Part shown: positions 1 to 5,610 of the stretch, one piece after another
How positions within the stretch are numbered: the stretch's first letter is position 1
Layout: each line of letters starts with the position of its first letter
NCBI GenBank assembly: GCA_009695405.1
Contig: SIAZ01000102.1
Span: 1-11,658 of the forward strand
Source: Pedosphaera sp.
GTDB taxonomy: Bacteria; Verrucomicrobiota; Verrucomicrobiia; Limisphaerales; UBA9464
Reading direction: 5' to 3'
DNA length: 11,658 nucleotides
Translations under genes and position numbers: made by a program
Notes under the pieces: model-generated
What the model saw: only the letters and a program-made list of their open reading frames with translations
What the model was told of the DNA's origin: nothing
Database searches by the model: none

Positions 1-57
1 GCCTTCGTCAGACCTCTCGAAACCCTTCCCACTCTTTCTCGGAACCACTCGGTTCAT
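1..57 (-). CDS. Possible N-terminus of an unidentified gene, cut by the left edge
   Basis: An ATG at 57 on the minus strand opens a frame that stays open to the window edge and reads MNRVVPRKSGKGFERSDEG. It is basic and hydrophilic, like the disordered start of many proteins. In many bacteria dnaB follows rplI, so a replicative helicase N-terminus is possible, but nothing in these 19 residues proves it. No clear ribosome binding site is seen. A chance open frame of this length is quite likely. Confidence 0.2.
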   Translation of the reverse strand, partial: MNRVVPRKSGKGFERSDEG

Positions 58-104
58 TCCATCGAGCCGCAGACTGCCGTCGGTTTTTTCCAAATTTTAA
101 TTTC

Positions 105-117
105 AAACGTCACGTTT
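105..117. repeat. Short near-perfect palindrome downstream of rplI
   Basis: AAACGT and ACGTTT face each other around a single C at 111. Pairing resumes further out after one mismatch on each side, within an AT-rich stretch. It lies about 36 bases past the rplI stop. The one-base centre cannot form a tight hairpin loop, and no run of T follows on the minus strand, so it is a poor intrinsic terminator. It could be a protein-binding site or chance. The ACGTTTC half-site also occurs twice upstream of prs. Confidence 0.35.
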
Positions 118-152
118 CAAAAAGCTCGGTTTTTGGAAGTCCCCTTAAGCGA

Positions 153-716
153 TTATGCCTTTCTCGAAGGCTGCGCCTCATCGGATCTGCGTCCAAATCT
201 GGACCGTTTCTCTGACTTTTTAACCTCCACTACCGGTGCCGCTGGCACCTCAGGCAGAGGATTGGAACTCTTGACGATAATCTTAAAGGAGCTCTTAATC
301 TCCTGATGCAGATTCACAGCAATCTCGTATTCGCCAAGAGCGCGAATCGGCTCATCCAGAACAATCTTTTTCTTTTCGATGGCAACGTCCAGTTGGGTCT
401 TGATCACATCCGCAATCGTCCCAGTGGTAACGCTCCCAAACATTTTTCCGTCGTCCCCAGTCTTCATTAGGAGAGTCAGGGTAACTTGGCTCAAGCTCTT
501 GCCCAATTCGGACATAGCACTCAAGTCCTTGTTTTCACGATCACTGCGCCTTTGGCGAAGTGCTTCTAGGCGACGCTTGTTACCTTGGGAAAGGGGGATA
601 GCGAGGCCATGGGGAACCAGATAGTTCCGCGCATAACCAGTGGATACCTTGATTTGGTCGGATTCACCACCAAGGCCCACCACGTTTTGGATCAATATGA
701 CATCAGTCTTTGGCAT
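153..716 (-). CDS. rplI: 50S ribosomal protein L9
   Basis: Ribosomal protein L9 binds 23S rRNA near the base of the L1 stalk and helps keep the reading frame. The N-terminal domain is clear: VILIQNVVGLGGESDQIKV, followed by GYARNYLVPHGLAIP at about residues 27-41, the L9 signature region. A charged central helix follows, and then the C-terminal domain with GKMFGSVTTGTIADVI at about residues 90-105. At 187 residues it exceeds the usual length of roughly 150, owing to a tail of about 38 residues that is rich in Pro and Ala and then basic (KKSEKRSRFGRRSDEAQPSRKA). It is the last gene seen in the core cluster, 33 bases after ssb. The ATG has no Shine-Dalgarno sequence; TTTCCT stands in its place. 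The start is fixed by the conserved N-terminus. Confidence 0.96.
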   Translation of the reverse strand: MPKTDVILIQNVVGLGGESDQIKVSTGYARNYLVPHGLAIPLSQGNKRRLEALRQRRSDRENKDLSAMSELGKSLSQVTLTLLMKTGDDGKMFGSVTTGTIADVIKTQLDVAIEKKKIVLDEPIRALGEYEIAVNLHQEIKSSFKIIVKSSNPLPEVPAAPVVEVKKSEKRSRFGRRSDEAQPSRKA

Positions 717-749
717 AGGAAATTGAGATAATTAGCTAACTGTAAAATT

Positions 750-1229
750 TCAGAATGGAACGTCGTCGTCTTCGGTCGGTGGTCCATCGGACTCGCCGGT
801 AGAAGATTCTTGACGGGTCGCAGAAGTTGGCCGGTTCGTGGACGGCCTAGGAACTGGGGCACCGGGCACGCCGGTGAGGGCCGCTCCTTCAGGCTTGCCG
901 GTACCCAAAAAGGTGAATTGCTCCAAGACAACTCCGAGACGTGAGCGTTTCTGCCCTGTCTGTTTATCGTCCCATTGATCCAACTTTAAACGACCCTCCA
1001 ATAACAATCCGCCACCCTTCCGCAAATACTGGGAAATTGTTTCGGCCTGTTTACCAAAGGCATCGATGTCGACATAAGTGACCTCTTCCTTGGTTTGACC
1101 ATCCTCACCGGTCCAGCGCCGATTCATTGCAAGAGCCAATTTGGCAATGGCAGTTCCCTTCGGCGTGTAACGAAGTTCCGGATCTCGGGTAAGATTTCCG
1201 GCTAAGATGACCTTGTTAAAACTGGCCAT
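750..1229 (-). CDS. ssb: Single-stranded DNA-binding protein
   Basis: SSB coats single-stranded DNA during replication, repair and recombination and recruits partners through its acidic C-terminal tip. The OB-fold occupies about residues 1-108: it opens MASFNKVILAGNLTRDPELRY and includes YVDIDAFGKQAE and YLRKGGGLLLEGRLK. A flexible linker rich in Gly, Pro, Ser and Thr follows, and the protein ends in EDDDVPF, the canonical partner-binding tip. The length of 159 residues is normal. It lies between rpsF (12 bases upstream) and rplI (33 bases downstream), a common arrangement. No ribosome binding site is evident before the ATG, so translational coupling to rpsF is plausible. Confidence 0.97.
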   Translation of the reverse strand: MASFNKVILAGNLTRDPELRYTPKGTAIAKLALAMNRRWTGEDGQTKEEVTYVDIDAFGKQAETISQYLRKGGGLLLEGRLKLDQWDDKQTGQKRSRLGVVLEQFTFLGTGKPEGAALTGVPGAPVPRPSTNRPTSATRQESSTGESDGPPTEDDDVPF

Positions 1230-1241
1230 AAATCAAGGTAT

Positions 1242-1547
1242 TTAGGGTTTAACAACAACCTTTGGAGCCTCCGTAAAGAGGACACGAATAATATCTCCAA
1301 CTAACTTAAAGCGTCCAAGAAGACTGTTCAAAGCCTCACCTTTAGCGGTGAAAATAATATTCACATAATGGCCGGCGTCATGACCAGAAGCAGACTCTCG
1401 AGCAAATGTCTTACGCTCCAATTTCTGAACCTCTTCCACAGCTCCACCTACGGACACAATGTCAGCAGAAACTCTGTCGACAACTTCTTTAATACCATCT
1501 TCCTTACCTGCCAGATCCAAAATAAATAAACCTTCGTAGCGCTTCAC
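1242..1547 (-). CDS. rpsF: 30S ribosomal protein S6
   Basis: S6 sits in the platform of the small subunit, where in most bacteria it pairs with S18. The 101 residues match the family: KRYEGLFILDL at the N-terminus, a central helix, RKTFARESASGHDAGHYVNIIF in the middle (the usual position of a K-x-A-Y-x-I-x-x-x-x-x-G-x-Y segment), and VGDIIRVLF near the end. The start codon is GTG, chosen because AAAGGA lies at a good distance upstream and the protein begins exactly at the conserved KRYEG. It follows pth by 21 bases and precedes ssb by 12. rpsR, the gene for its binding partner, is not in the cluster. Confidence 0.95.
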   Translation of the reverse strand: MKRYEGLFILDLAGKEDGIKEVVDRVSADIVSVGGAVEEVQKLERKTFARESASGHDAGHYVNIIFTAKGEALNSLLGRFKLVGDIIRVLFTEAPKVVVKP

Positions 1548-1552
1548 TTAAT

Positions 1553-1558
1553 TCCTTT
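1553..1558 (-). promoter_or_regulatory. Ribosome binding site supporting the rpsF GTG start
   Basis: AAAGGA lies 5 bases before the GTG at 1547. It is one of the few good Shine-Dalgarno matches in the window and decides the start of rpsF. Confidence 0.7.
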
Positions 1559-1568
1559 CTTGGACTGC

Positions 1569-2165
1569 CTATTCGGCAAGTCCGTTATACAAATTCATTG
1601 CTTTCTGCAAACCGTCAAAAATCCACGATTTTACCTGCCGTTCCGCTCGATCCAACACTCGGTTGAACCTCGGCAATTCTTCATCAGAAAAATTACCCAA
1701 AACGTGATCCGCTATGTCGCGAACCGATTGGTCGGGCCTAGCAATTCCTAAGCGGAGCCTCGGAAACAGCTTGGTACCAAGATGCTCCTCAACCGACACC
1801 ACTCCATGATGCCCGCCTGAACTTCCATGCGGCTTTAATCGGAGTGTTCCCAAGGGAAGATCTGCATCGTCATAAACGACCAGTACCTTCTCCGGACTAA
1901 TCCGATGAAACCGACAAACGGCAGCGACTGCTTGGCCGCTAAGATTCATGAATGTTTGAGGTTTGCATAGAAGCAAACGACCTTCACCCACCCGAACCTC
2001 AGCCATCTCTGAAAAGAACTTTCTTTCCTGACTCCATACGCTCCTCGGTGTCCCAATTGCCTTTTCAGACAACCTTTCGGCCAAAAGAGCCCCAGCGTTA
2101 TGCCGAGTCAATGCGTACTTGATCCCAGGGTTTCCTAACCCAACGAGTAGTGCCGTCCCATCCAT
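1569..2165 (-). CDS. pth: Peptidyl-tRNA hydrolase
   Basis: Pth cleaves peptidyl-tRNAs that drop off stalled ribosomes and recycles the tRNA. The bacterial family is clear: LLVGLGNPGIKYALTRHNAG at residues 6-25 holds Asn12 and the catalytic His22; KPQTFMNLSGQAV holds Asn74; VVYDDADLPLG holds Asp99, aligned to E. coli Asp93. The length of 198 residues is normal. The odd point is GGHHG at residues 117-121. Most family members read GGHNG, so the residue aligned to E. coli Asn114, which helps bind the tRNA, is His120. The codons (CAT CAT) are plain in the sequence. The gene lies between rplY and rpsF on the same strand, as in many bacteria where rplY and pth are neighbours. The ATG has no Shine-Dalgarno sequence, but the conserved start leaves little choice. 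Confidence 0.95.
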   Translation of the reverse strand: MDGTALLVGLGNPGIKYALTRHNAGALLAERLSEKAIGTPRSVWSQERKFFSEMAEVRVGEGRLLLCKPQTFMNLSGQAVAAVCRFHRISPEKVLVVYDDADLPLGTLRLKPHGSSGGHHGVVSVEEHLGTKLFPRLRLGIARPDQSVRDIADHVLGNFSDEELPRFNRVLDRAERQVKSWIFDGLQKAMNLYNGLAE

Positions 2166-2214
2166 TTGTCGGAAAGATTACGTCACTTCACGTTCGCAAT
2201 TCAAACTTCGGCTC

Positions 2215-2898
2215 CTACTTCTTCTTTGCGGGAGCCTTCGCCGCACCGGCATCTTCCTTCTTCTCCTTGATCATCTCCGGTTGTTTGGAATCGCCCGCTG
2301 CGGGTGCCGCTACCTCCGTCGTGGCCACTTCAGTGAGCGAAGCAGACACCGCAAAAACGGTAATGTGCTTGTCGCCCAAAATTTCAACACCTGCTGGCAC
2401 AATAAGATCGCCAATATGGATTGAATTTCCAACCTCCAAAGCACTCACGTCCACGGTGATTTGATCAGGAAGATCTTTAGAAACAGCACGAACCTTTATC
2501 TTGAGCAAAACATGCTGCAAATTGCCACCGCTGTTTTTTACGCCCGGAGCTTCTCCGACCGATTCCACCGGAATACGAATGGTGATTTTCTCGTCCGGTT
2601 GGACTTCATGGAAATCAACATGGAGCACTTCGCCCGAAAGCGGATGATGTTGAACGTCCTGAACTAGAGCCAATCGTTGCGGACGAGGATCTCCCGCCAC
2701 GCAGAGATCCACTAGGATCACCTCCGAATGAGCTGCGTGAATCAAATCATCAAACTCTTCTAGATCAAACTCTAGGTTTTGAGCAGCAGATGTCTTGCCG
2801 TAAATATTGGAAGGAATTCGGCCTGTTGACCGGACCAATTTAGACCCCTTACGGCGCAGTGACGTGCGGGGGAACGCATTCAATTTCAGTGATTTCAT
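2215..2898 (-). CDS. rplY: 50S ribosomal protein L25, CTC/TL5 type
   Basis: This protein binds 5S rRNA. The N-terminal L25 domain covers about residues 1-95 (RRKGSKLVRSTGRIPSNIYG, then VQHHPLSGEVLHVDFHEV, the typical end of the domain). The C-terminal CTC/TL5 beta domain covers about residues 96-190 (RIPVESVGEAPGVKNSGG, with KDLPDQITVDVSALEVGNSI further on). A low-complexity tail follows, rich in Ala, Glu and Lys and ending AKAPAKKK. At 227 residues it matches the long two-domain form rather than the short E. coli L25. It lies 41 bases after prs and 49 before pth, so it is probably cotranscribed with both. No Shine-Dalgarno sequence is seen. Confidence 0.95.
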   Translation of the reverse strand: MKSLKLNAFPRTSLRRKGSKLVRSTGRIPSNIYGKTSAAQNLEFDLEEFDDLIHAAHSEVILVDLCVAGDPRPQRLALVQDVQHHPLSGEVLHVDFHEVQPDEKITIRIPVESVGEAPGVKNSGGNLQHVLLKIKVRAVSKDLPDQITVDVSALEVGNSIHIGDLIVPAGVEILGDKHITVFAVSASLTEVATTEVAAPAAGDSKQPEMIKEKKEDAGAAKAPAKKK

Positions 2899-2939
2899 TT
2901 CGAAAGTCGTATCTGCTAAACCCGCATCTTAAGCGAAGC

Positions 2940-3881
2940 CTAACCCTTGAACTCGAACAGAGAAGTGACCGAGGAATTACTGTAAATCCTCTTGATCGCC
3001 TCACCAAGCAAGCCCGCAACCGATAATGTCGTTATCCGAACACCTTCGATCGCAGAGCGGGAAACACTATCGGTAGTGATCAATTCGTCAATCACTGAAT
3101 TCCGAAGACGTTCGATACCCAGTTCATTGAGCAAAGTATGAGAAACACAGGCTTGAATTCGACGTGCACCTCGACTTTTCAATAAAGTCGCTGCACTCAC
3201 CAAGGTCCCAGCGGTCTCAGTCAGATCATCGACCAAGAGAACATTTTTACCTTCGATATCTCCAATCAGAGAAATCGCCTCGGTCTCCGTCGGACTTTTC
3301 CGTCGTTTAGCCACAATGGCCAATTCTGCCCCAAGGATTTGGGAGTAAGCTGCCGCCATCTTTAACCCCCCAAGATCGGGGCTTACCACCACGAGGTTCT
3401 CGGTATTTTGCCGCTTGATATAATCGAACAAAACCGGTGCCGCATACAGGTGATCCACCGGAATATCAAAGAATCCTTGAATCTGCTGCGCATGCAAATC
3501 CATGGTCAAAACGCGTGTTGCACCTGCAGCAACAATCAGATTCGCCACCAATTTTGCGGTGATCGGTACGCGTGGTTGATCTTTACGATCCTGACGTGCA
3601 TACCCGTAGAAAGGAAGAACAGCCGTAATTCTCGAAGCACTCGCACGGCGAAGCGCATCGATCATGATGAACATCTCCATCAAATGCTGGTTTGCTGGTG
3701 CGCTCGTCGACTGAATGACGAAGACATCTGTTCCTCGTACGTTCTCTTCGATTTTGACAAAGGTCTCACCATTCGGAAACGGCTTCACCGTAGAACGCCC
3801 AAGCTCAACGCCAATAGACTCACAGATCGCAGCGGCCAGTTTCGGATTTGAATTTCCAGCAAAGACTTTCACGGGTGGCAT
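2940..3881 (-). CDS. prs: Ribose-phosphate pyrophosphokinase (PRPP synthetase)
   Basis: Prs transfers diphosphate from ATP to ribose 5-phosphate, giving PRPP for purine, pyrimidine, histidine, tryptophan and NAD synthesis. Seen in order: KVFAGNSNPKLA at the N-terminus, FPNGETFVKIEENVRG, YGYARQDRKDQPRVPITAKL (the flexible catalytic loop), MDLHAQQIQGFFDIPVDHLY, SPDLGGLKMA, and the PRPP loop VDDLTETAGTL. The usual PRPP loop reads DD-x-x-D-T-[AG]-G-T, so this one has Glu for Asp. The ATG at 3881 is chosen because MPPVKVFAGN aligns with the family N-terminus and gives the normal 313 residues. An in-frame ATG at 3932 has a better ribosome binding site and would add 17 residues (MFRKSNPPAPAVFCFSK), whose codons form a terminator-like hairpin. 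The true start is therefore open, and translation of that leader may be regulatory. Confidence 0.95.
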   Translation of the reverse strand: MPPVKVFAGNSNPKLAAAICESIGVELGRSTVKPFPNGETFVKIEENVRGTDVFVIQSTSAPANQHLMEMFIMIDALRRASASRITAVLPFYGYARQDRKDQPRVPITAKLVANLIVAAGATRVLTMDLHAQQIQGFFDIPVDHLYAAPVLFDYIKRQNTENLVVVSPDLGGLKMAAAYSQILGAELAIVAKRRKSPTETEAISLIGDIEGKNVLLVDDLTETAGTLVSAATLLKSRGARRIQACVSHTLLNELGIERLRNSVIDELITTDSVSRSAIEGVRITTLSVAGLLGEAIKRIYSNSSVTSLFEFKG

Positions 3882-3886
3882 CTTAG

Positions 3887-3914
3887 AAAAACAAAAAACC
3901 GCCGGCGCCGGCGG
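3887..3914 (-). terminator. Intrinsic terminator or attenuator just upstream of the prs start
   Basis: Read on the minus strand, the perfect palindrome CCGCCGGCGCCGGCGG (3899-3914) can fold into a 6-bp all-GC stem with a GCGC loop. It is followed at once by TTTTTTGTTTTT, and the conserved prs ATG comes 5 bases later. The tail has the right composition only on the minus strand, so the signal faces prs. It could end transcripts arriving from ispA, or attenuate prs, since any promoter further upstream must read through it. The hairpin lies inside an in-frame upstream reading frame starting at 3932, so a ribosome translating that frame would prevent folding. Confidence 0.7.
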
Positions 3915-3935
3915 ATTTGACTTTCGAAACATTGA

Positions 3936-3942
3936 TCCTTCT
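3936..3942 (-). promoter_or_regulatory. Ribosome binding site for the upstream in-frame ATG of prs
   Basis: AGAAGGA lies 3 bases before the ATG at 3932, a short but workable spacing. The match is better than anything before the homology-supported prs ATG at 3881. It suggests that translation begins at 3932, either as an N-terminal extension of Prs or as a regulatory leader reading through the hairpin. Confidence 0.45.
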
Positions 3943-3958
3943 GCCGATAAGGTTCAAG

Positions 3959-3976
3959 ACGTTTCCAAAACGTTTC
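3959..3976. repeat. Direct repeat of ACGTTTC spaced one helical turn apart, upstream of prs
   Basis: ACGTTTC occurs at 3959-3965 and 3970-3976, 11 bases apart start to start, so both copies face the same side of the helix. The second includes the palindromic core AAACGTTT (3967-3974), which resembles the centre of LacI/PurR-family operators, although the flanks do not fit the E. coli PurR box. It lies between a candidate promoter and the leader ATG, where a repressor could act. It may be chance. Confidence 0.35.
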
Positions 3977-3994
3977 TCAGCGCGAATCAAATCT

Positions 3995-4027
3995 ATTTTA
4001 TAAACCTCGACTAGCCCGCCCGCTCAA
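3995..4027 (-). promoter_or_regulatory. Candidate sigma70-type promoter for prs and the downstream cluster
   Basis: On the minus strand, TTGAGC (4022-4027, over the last codons of ispA) could be a -35 element and TATAAA (3997-4002) a -10, with a 19-base spacer that is longer than ideal. TAAAAT overlaps the -10. The predicted start would leave a leader of about 60 bases before the ATG at 3932. The evidence is motif matching only. Confidence 0.35.
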
Positions 4028-4914
4028 CGATCTCGTTCTAGGAGATAACGAGCGATCGATTCTAGAGCAATTGCCCGCCCTCGGAACGGATGAAGAGCCT
4101 CAAAGGCCTTCCGAGTGAAAACCGTCGCAACCTTGCGCGATGCTTCAAGCCCAATGAGAGACGGATAGGTAGCCTTTCCCGACTTCACATCTTTACCAGC
4201 TGTTTTTCCTAGCGTTTCAGATGATTGGGTCACATCTAAAATATCGTCGATCACCTGAAAGACGAGGCCGACATTGTATCCAAACTCTGTCAATGCCTGC
4301 AGTTGCATTGGACTGCATCGCGCACTCATCCCGCCCAATCGCACCGAACAAGCCAGTAAAGCACTTGTTTTTCGTTCGTGAATATAACGGAGTTGACTTC
4401 GAGAAATAACTTGTCCTTCCCCTTCCAGATCTGCCACCTGCCCCGCAATCAACTGTAGGGATCCCGACGCTCGAGCGATTTCCAAAATTACTTCTTTGAG
4501 CGGATACCGAGGGGATGTCTCACACTGCGCCGCAATTTCAAACGCTTGGGTCAAGAGGGCGTCACCCGCCAGAATCGCCATTCCCTCGCCAAAGACCTTA
4601 TGGTTCGTCGGTTTTCCTCTCCGCATATCGTCGTTGTCCATTCCCGGTAAATCATCATGGATCAACGAGTAGGTGTGGATACACTCCACTGCACAGGCTA
4701 AGGGCATCGCCGCGTCCTGGTTACCTCCACAGGCTTCCGCTGCAGCCAATACCAACGCGGGCCGCATTCGTTTGCCACCTGCAAAAATCGAATACCGCAT
4801 CGCCTTATGAATCGTCGAAGGCTTAGCCGTTGCCCTTGGAAGAAAGCGATTGAGAGCCGCGTCTACCTCGGTTGATTGAGCTTTTAGCCATTTGGAAAGG
4901 TCGAAATCACGCAT
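4024..4914 (-). CDS. ispA: Polyprenyl (farnesyl/geranylgeranyl) diphosphate synthase
   Basis: This short-chain trans-prenyltransferase joins isopentenyl diphosphate to allylic diphosphates, supplying precursors for undecaprenyl lipid carrier, quinones and possibly carotenoids or hopanoids. Seen: GGKRMRP at about residues 46-52, the first aspartate-rich motif DDLPGMD at 87-93 inside YSLIHDDLPGMDNDDMRRGK, HERKTSALL at about 179-187, and the second aspartate-rich motif DDILD at 223-227. The length of 296 residues suits the bacterial IspA type. Farnesyl versus geranylgeranyl product cannot be settled by eye. The ATG at 4914 has AAAGG 9 bases upstream. It is the first gene of the minus-strand core cluster, and a divergent gene starts 97 bases away. 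The terminator-like hairpin before prs may set its expression apart from the rest. Confidence 0.92.
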   Translation of the reverse strand: MRDFDLSKWLKAQSTEVDAALNRFLPRATAKPSTIHKAMRYSIFAGGKRMRPALVLAAAEACGGNQDAAMPLACAVECIHTYSLIHDDLPGMDNDDMRRGKPTNHKVFGEGMAILAGDALLTQAFEIAAQCETSPRYPLKEVILEIARASGSLQLIAGQVADLEGEGQVISRSQLRYIHERKTSALLACSVRLGGMSARCSPMQLQALTEFGYNVGLVFQVIDDILDVTQSSETLGKTAGKDVKSGKATYPSLIGLEASRKVATVFTRKAFEALHPFRGRAIALESIARYLLERDR

Positions 4915-4924
4915 TGAAGAACCT

Positions 4925-4954
4925 TTTGTAGGCTGGGAGTGTCAATACGATCAA
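4925..4954 (-). promoter_or_regulatory. Weak candidate promoter for ispA
   Basis: On the minus strand, TTGATC (4949-4954) and TACAAA (4925-4930) are 18 bases apart. Each matches four of six consensus bases. A perfect TTGACA at 4940-4945 lies between them but has no -10 at a suitable distance. If used, the 5' leader would be only a few bases long. Confidence 0.22.
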
Positions 4955-5011
4955 GACGGTACTTCCTCATTTGACGGGCCACCGAACATAGATGAAGCTC
5001 GCCCGTCCCAA

Positions 5012-5572
5012 ATGACCGACTCCTTACCTACTTCTTCTATCCAGCGCTTCTGGGATCTAACCCTGACTCCGACGCTGCCAGATTTAGACGGGGGCCCGAG
5101 ACTCGGTATCCGACCAAAGGTCTCTCTCCAAGACTCGATCGACCTCCTCCTCTCCGATCTTGCCACCGCTCCGCGCCAGTCCGTGCTGATTCTCGCGACC
5201 GCTTTCCTCTTTAACGATCATCACGACGACGCACATGATCTTATTGAAGATCTTAAGTGCCCAGAGGGTTGTCTGATTCACTCTCTTTTGCATCGCCGAG
5301 AGCCCGACTATTGGAACGCTCGCTATTGGTTGCGTCGCAACCCAAACCATCCCATTTATCGACGCCTGACCTCTTACCTCAAGGCCCAGTCCATGGGCGC
5401 AGCAGAAATGATTGTTTTTCAGAGATTAACCCTCTCCGGAGTTGTCGATCCCATTGCCTTGGTAGATGAATGTGTAAACTACGCTGGGAAACCTGACCAA
5501 CTCGAATCTCTCTTTCTAAAAAGGGTACAACATGCGGAATTTCACGCATTGGCTGAACATCTGATAGCGTGA
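5012..5572 (+). CDS. Conserved protein of unknown function
   Basis: I recognise no enzymatic family with a known role. The 186 residues hold a compact motif block: FLFNDHHDDAHDLIEDL at about 66-82, then IHSLLHRREPDYWNARYWLRR at 89-109, followed shortly by HP. From memory, an H-x-x-x-H-R-x-E-x-D-[YF]-x-N-A-[RK]-x-W block recurs in uncharacterised bacterial and fungal proteins. The His, Asp and Glu residues could bind metal, but this is inference. There is no signal peptide or membrane segment, so it is probably cytoplasmic. The frame is open from an ATG at 4892, but that start would overlap the ispA coding region head-to-head and adds a low-complexity stretch, so the ATG at 5012 is preferred. 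It is divergent from ispA and 38 bases upstream of the AEC-type gene. Confidence 0.75.
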   Translation: MTDSLPTSSIQRFWDLTLTPTLPDLDGGPRLGIRPKVSLQDSIDLLLSDLATAPRQSVLILATAFLFNDHHDDAHDLIEDLKCPEGCLIHSLLHRREPDYWNARYWLRRNPNHPIYRRLTSYLKAQSMGAAEMIVFQRLTLSGVVDPIALVDECVNYAGKPDQLESLFLKRVQHAEFHALAEHLIA

Positions 5573-5575
5573 CCC

Positions 5576-5600
5576 CGAGCCTCTTTAAAAATTAGGCTCG
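5576..5600 (+). repeat. Inverted repeat between the unknown gene and the AEC-type gene
   Basis: CGAGCCT (5576-5582) and AGGCTCG (5594-5600) form a perfect 7-bp stem around an 11-base AT-rich loop. It starts 3 bases after the stop codon of the upstream gene and ends 10 bases before the next ATG. No run of T follows on the plus strand, so it is not a standard terminator. It could protect an mRNA end or slow translation of the downstream gene. Confidence 0.45.
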
Positions 5601-5610
5601 CGGCCTGCCG

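Noticed and set aside
42..55. GAACC-ACTC-GGTTC hairpin as a terminator of the core cluster
   Set aside because: The stem is short and no T-run follows on either strand.
4892..5011. Longer start for the unknown gene at 4892
   Set aside because: It would overlap the first codons of ispA on the opposite strand and adds 40 residues of low-complexity sequence over the likely promoter region.
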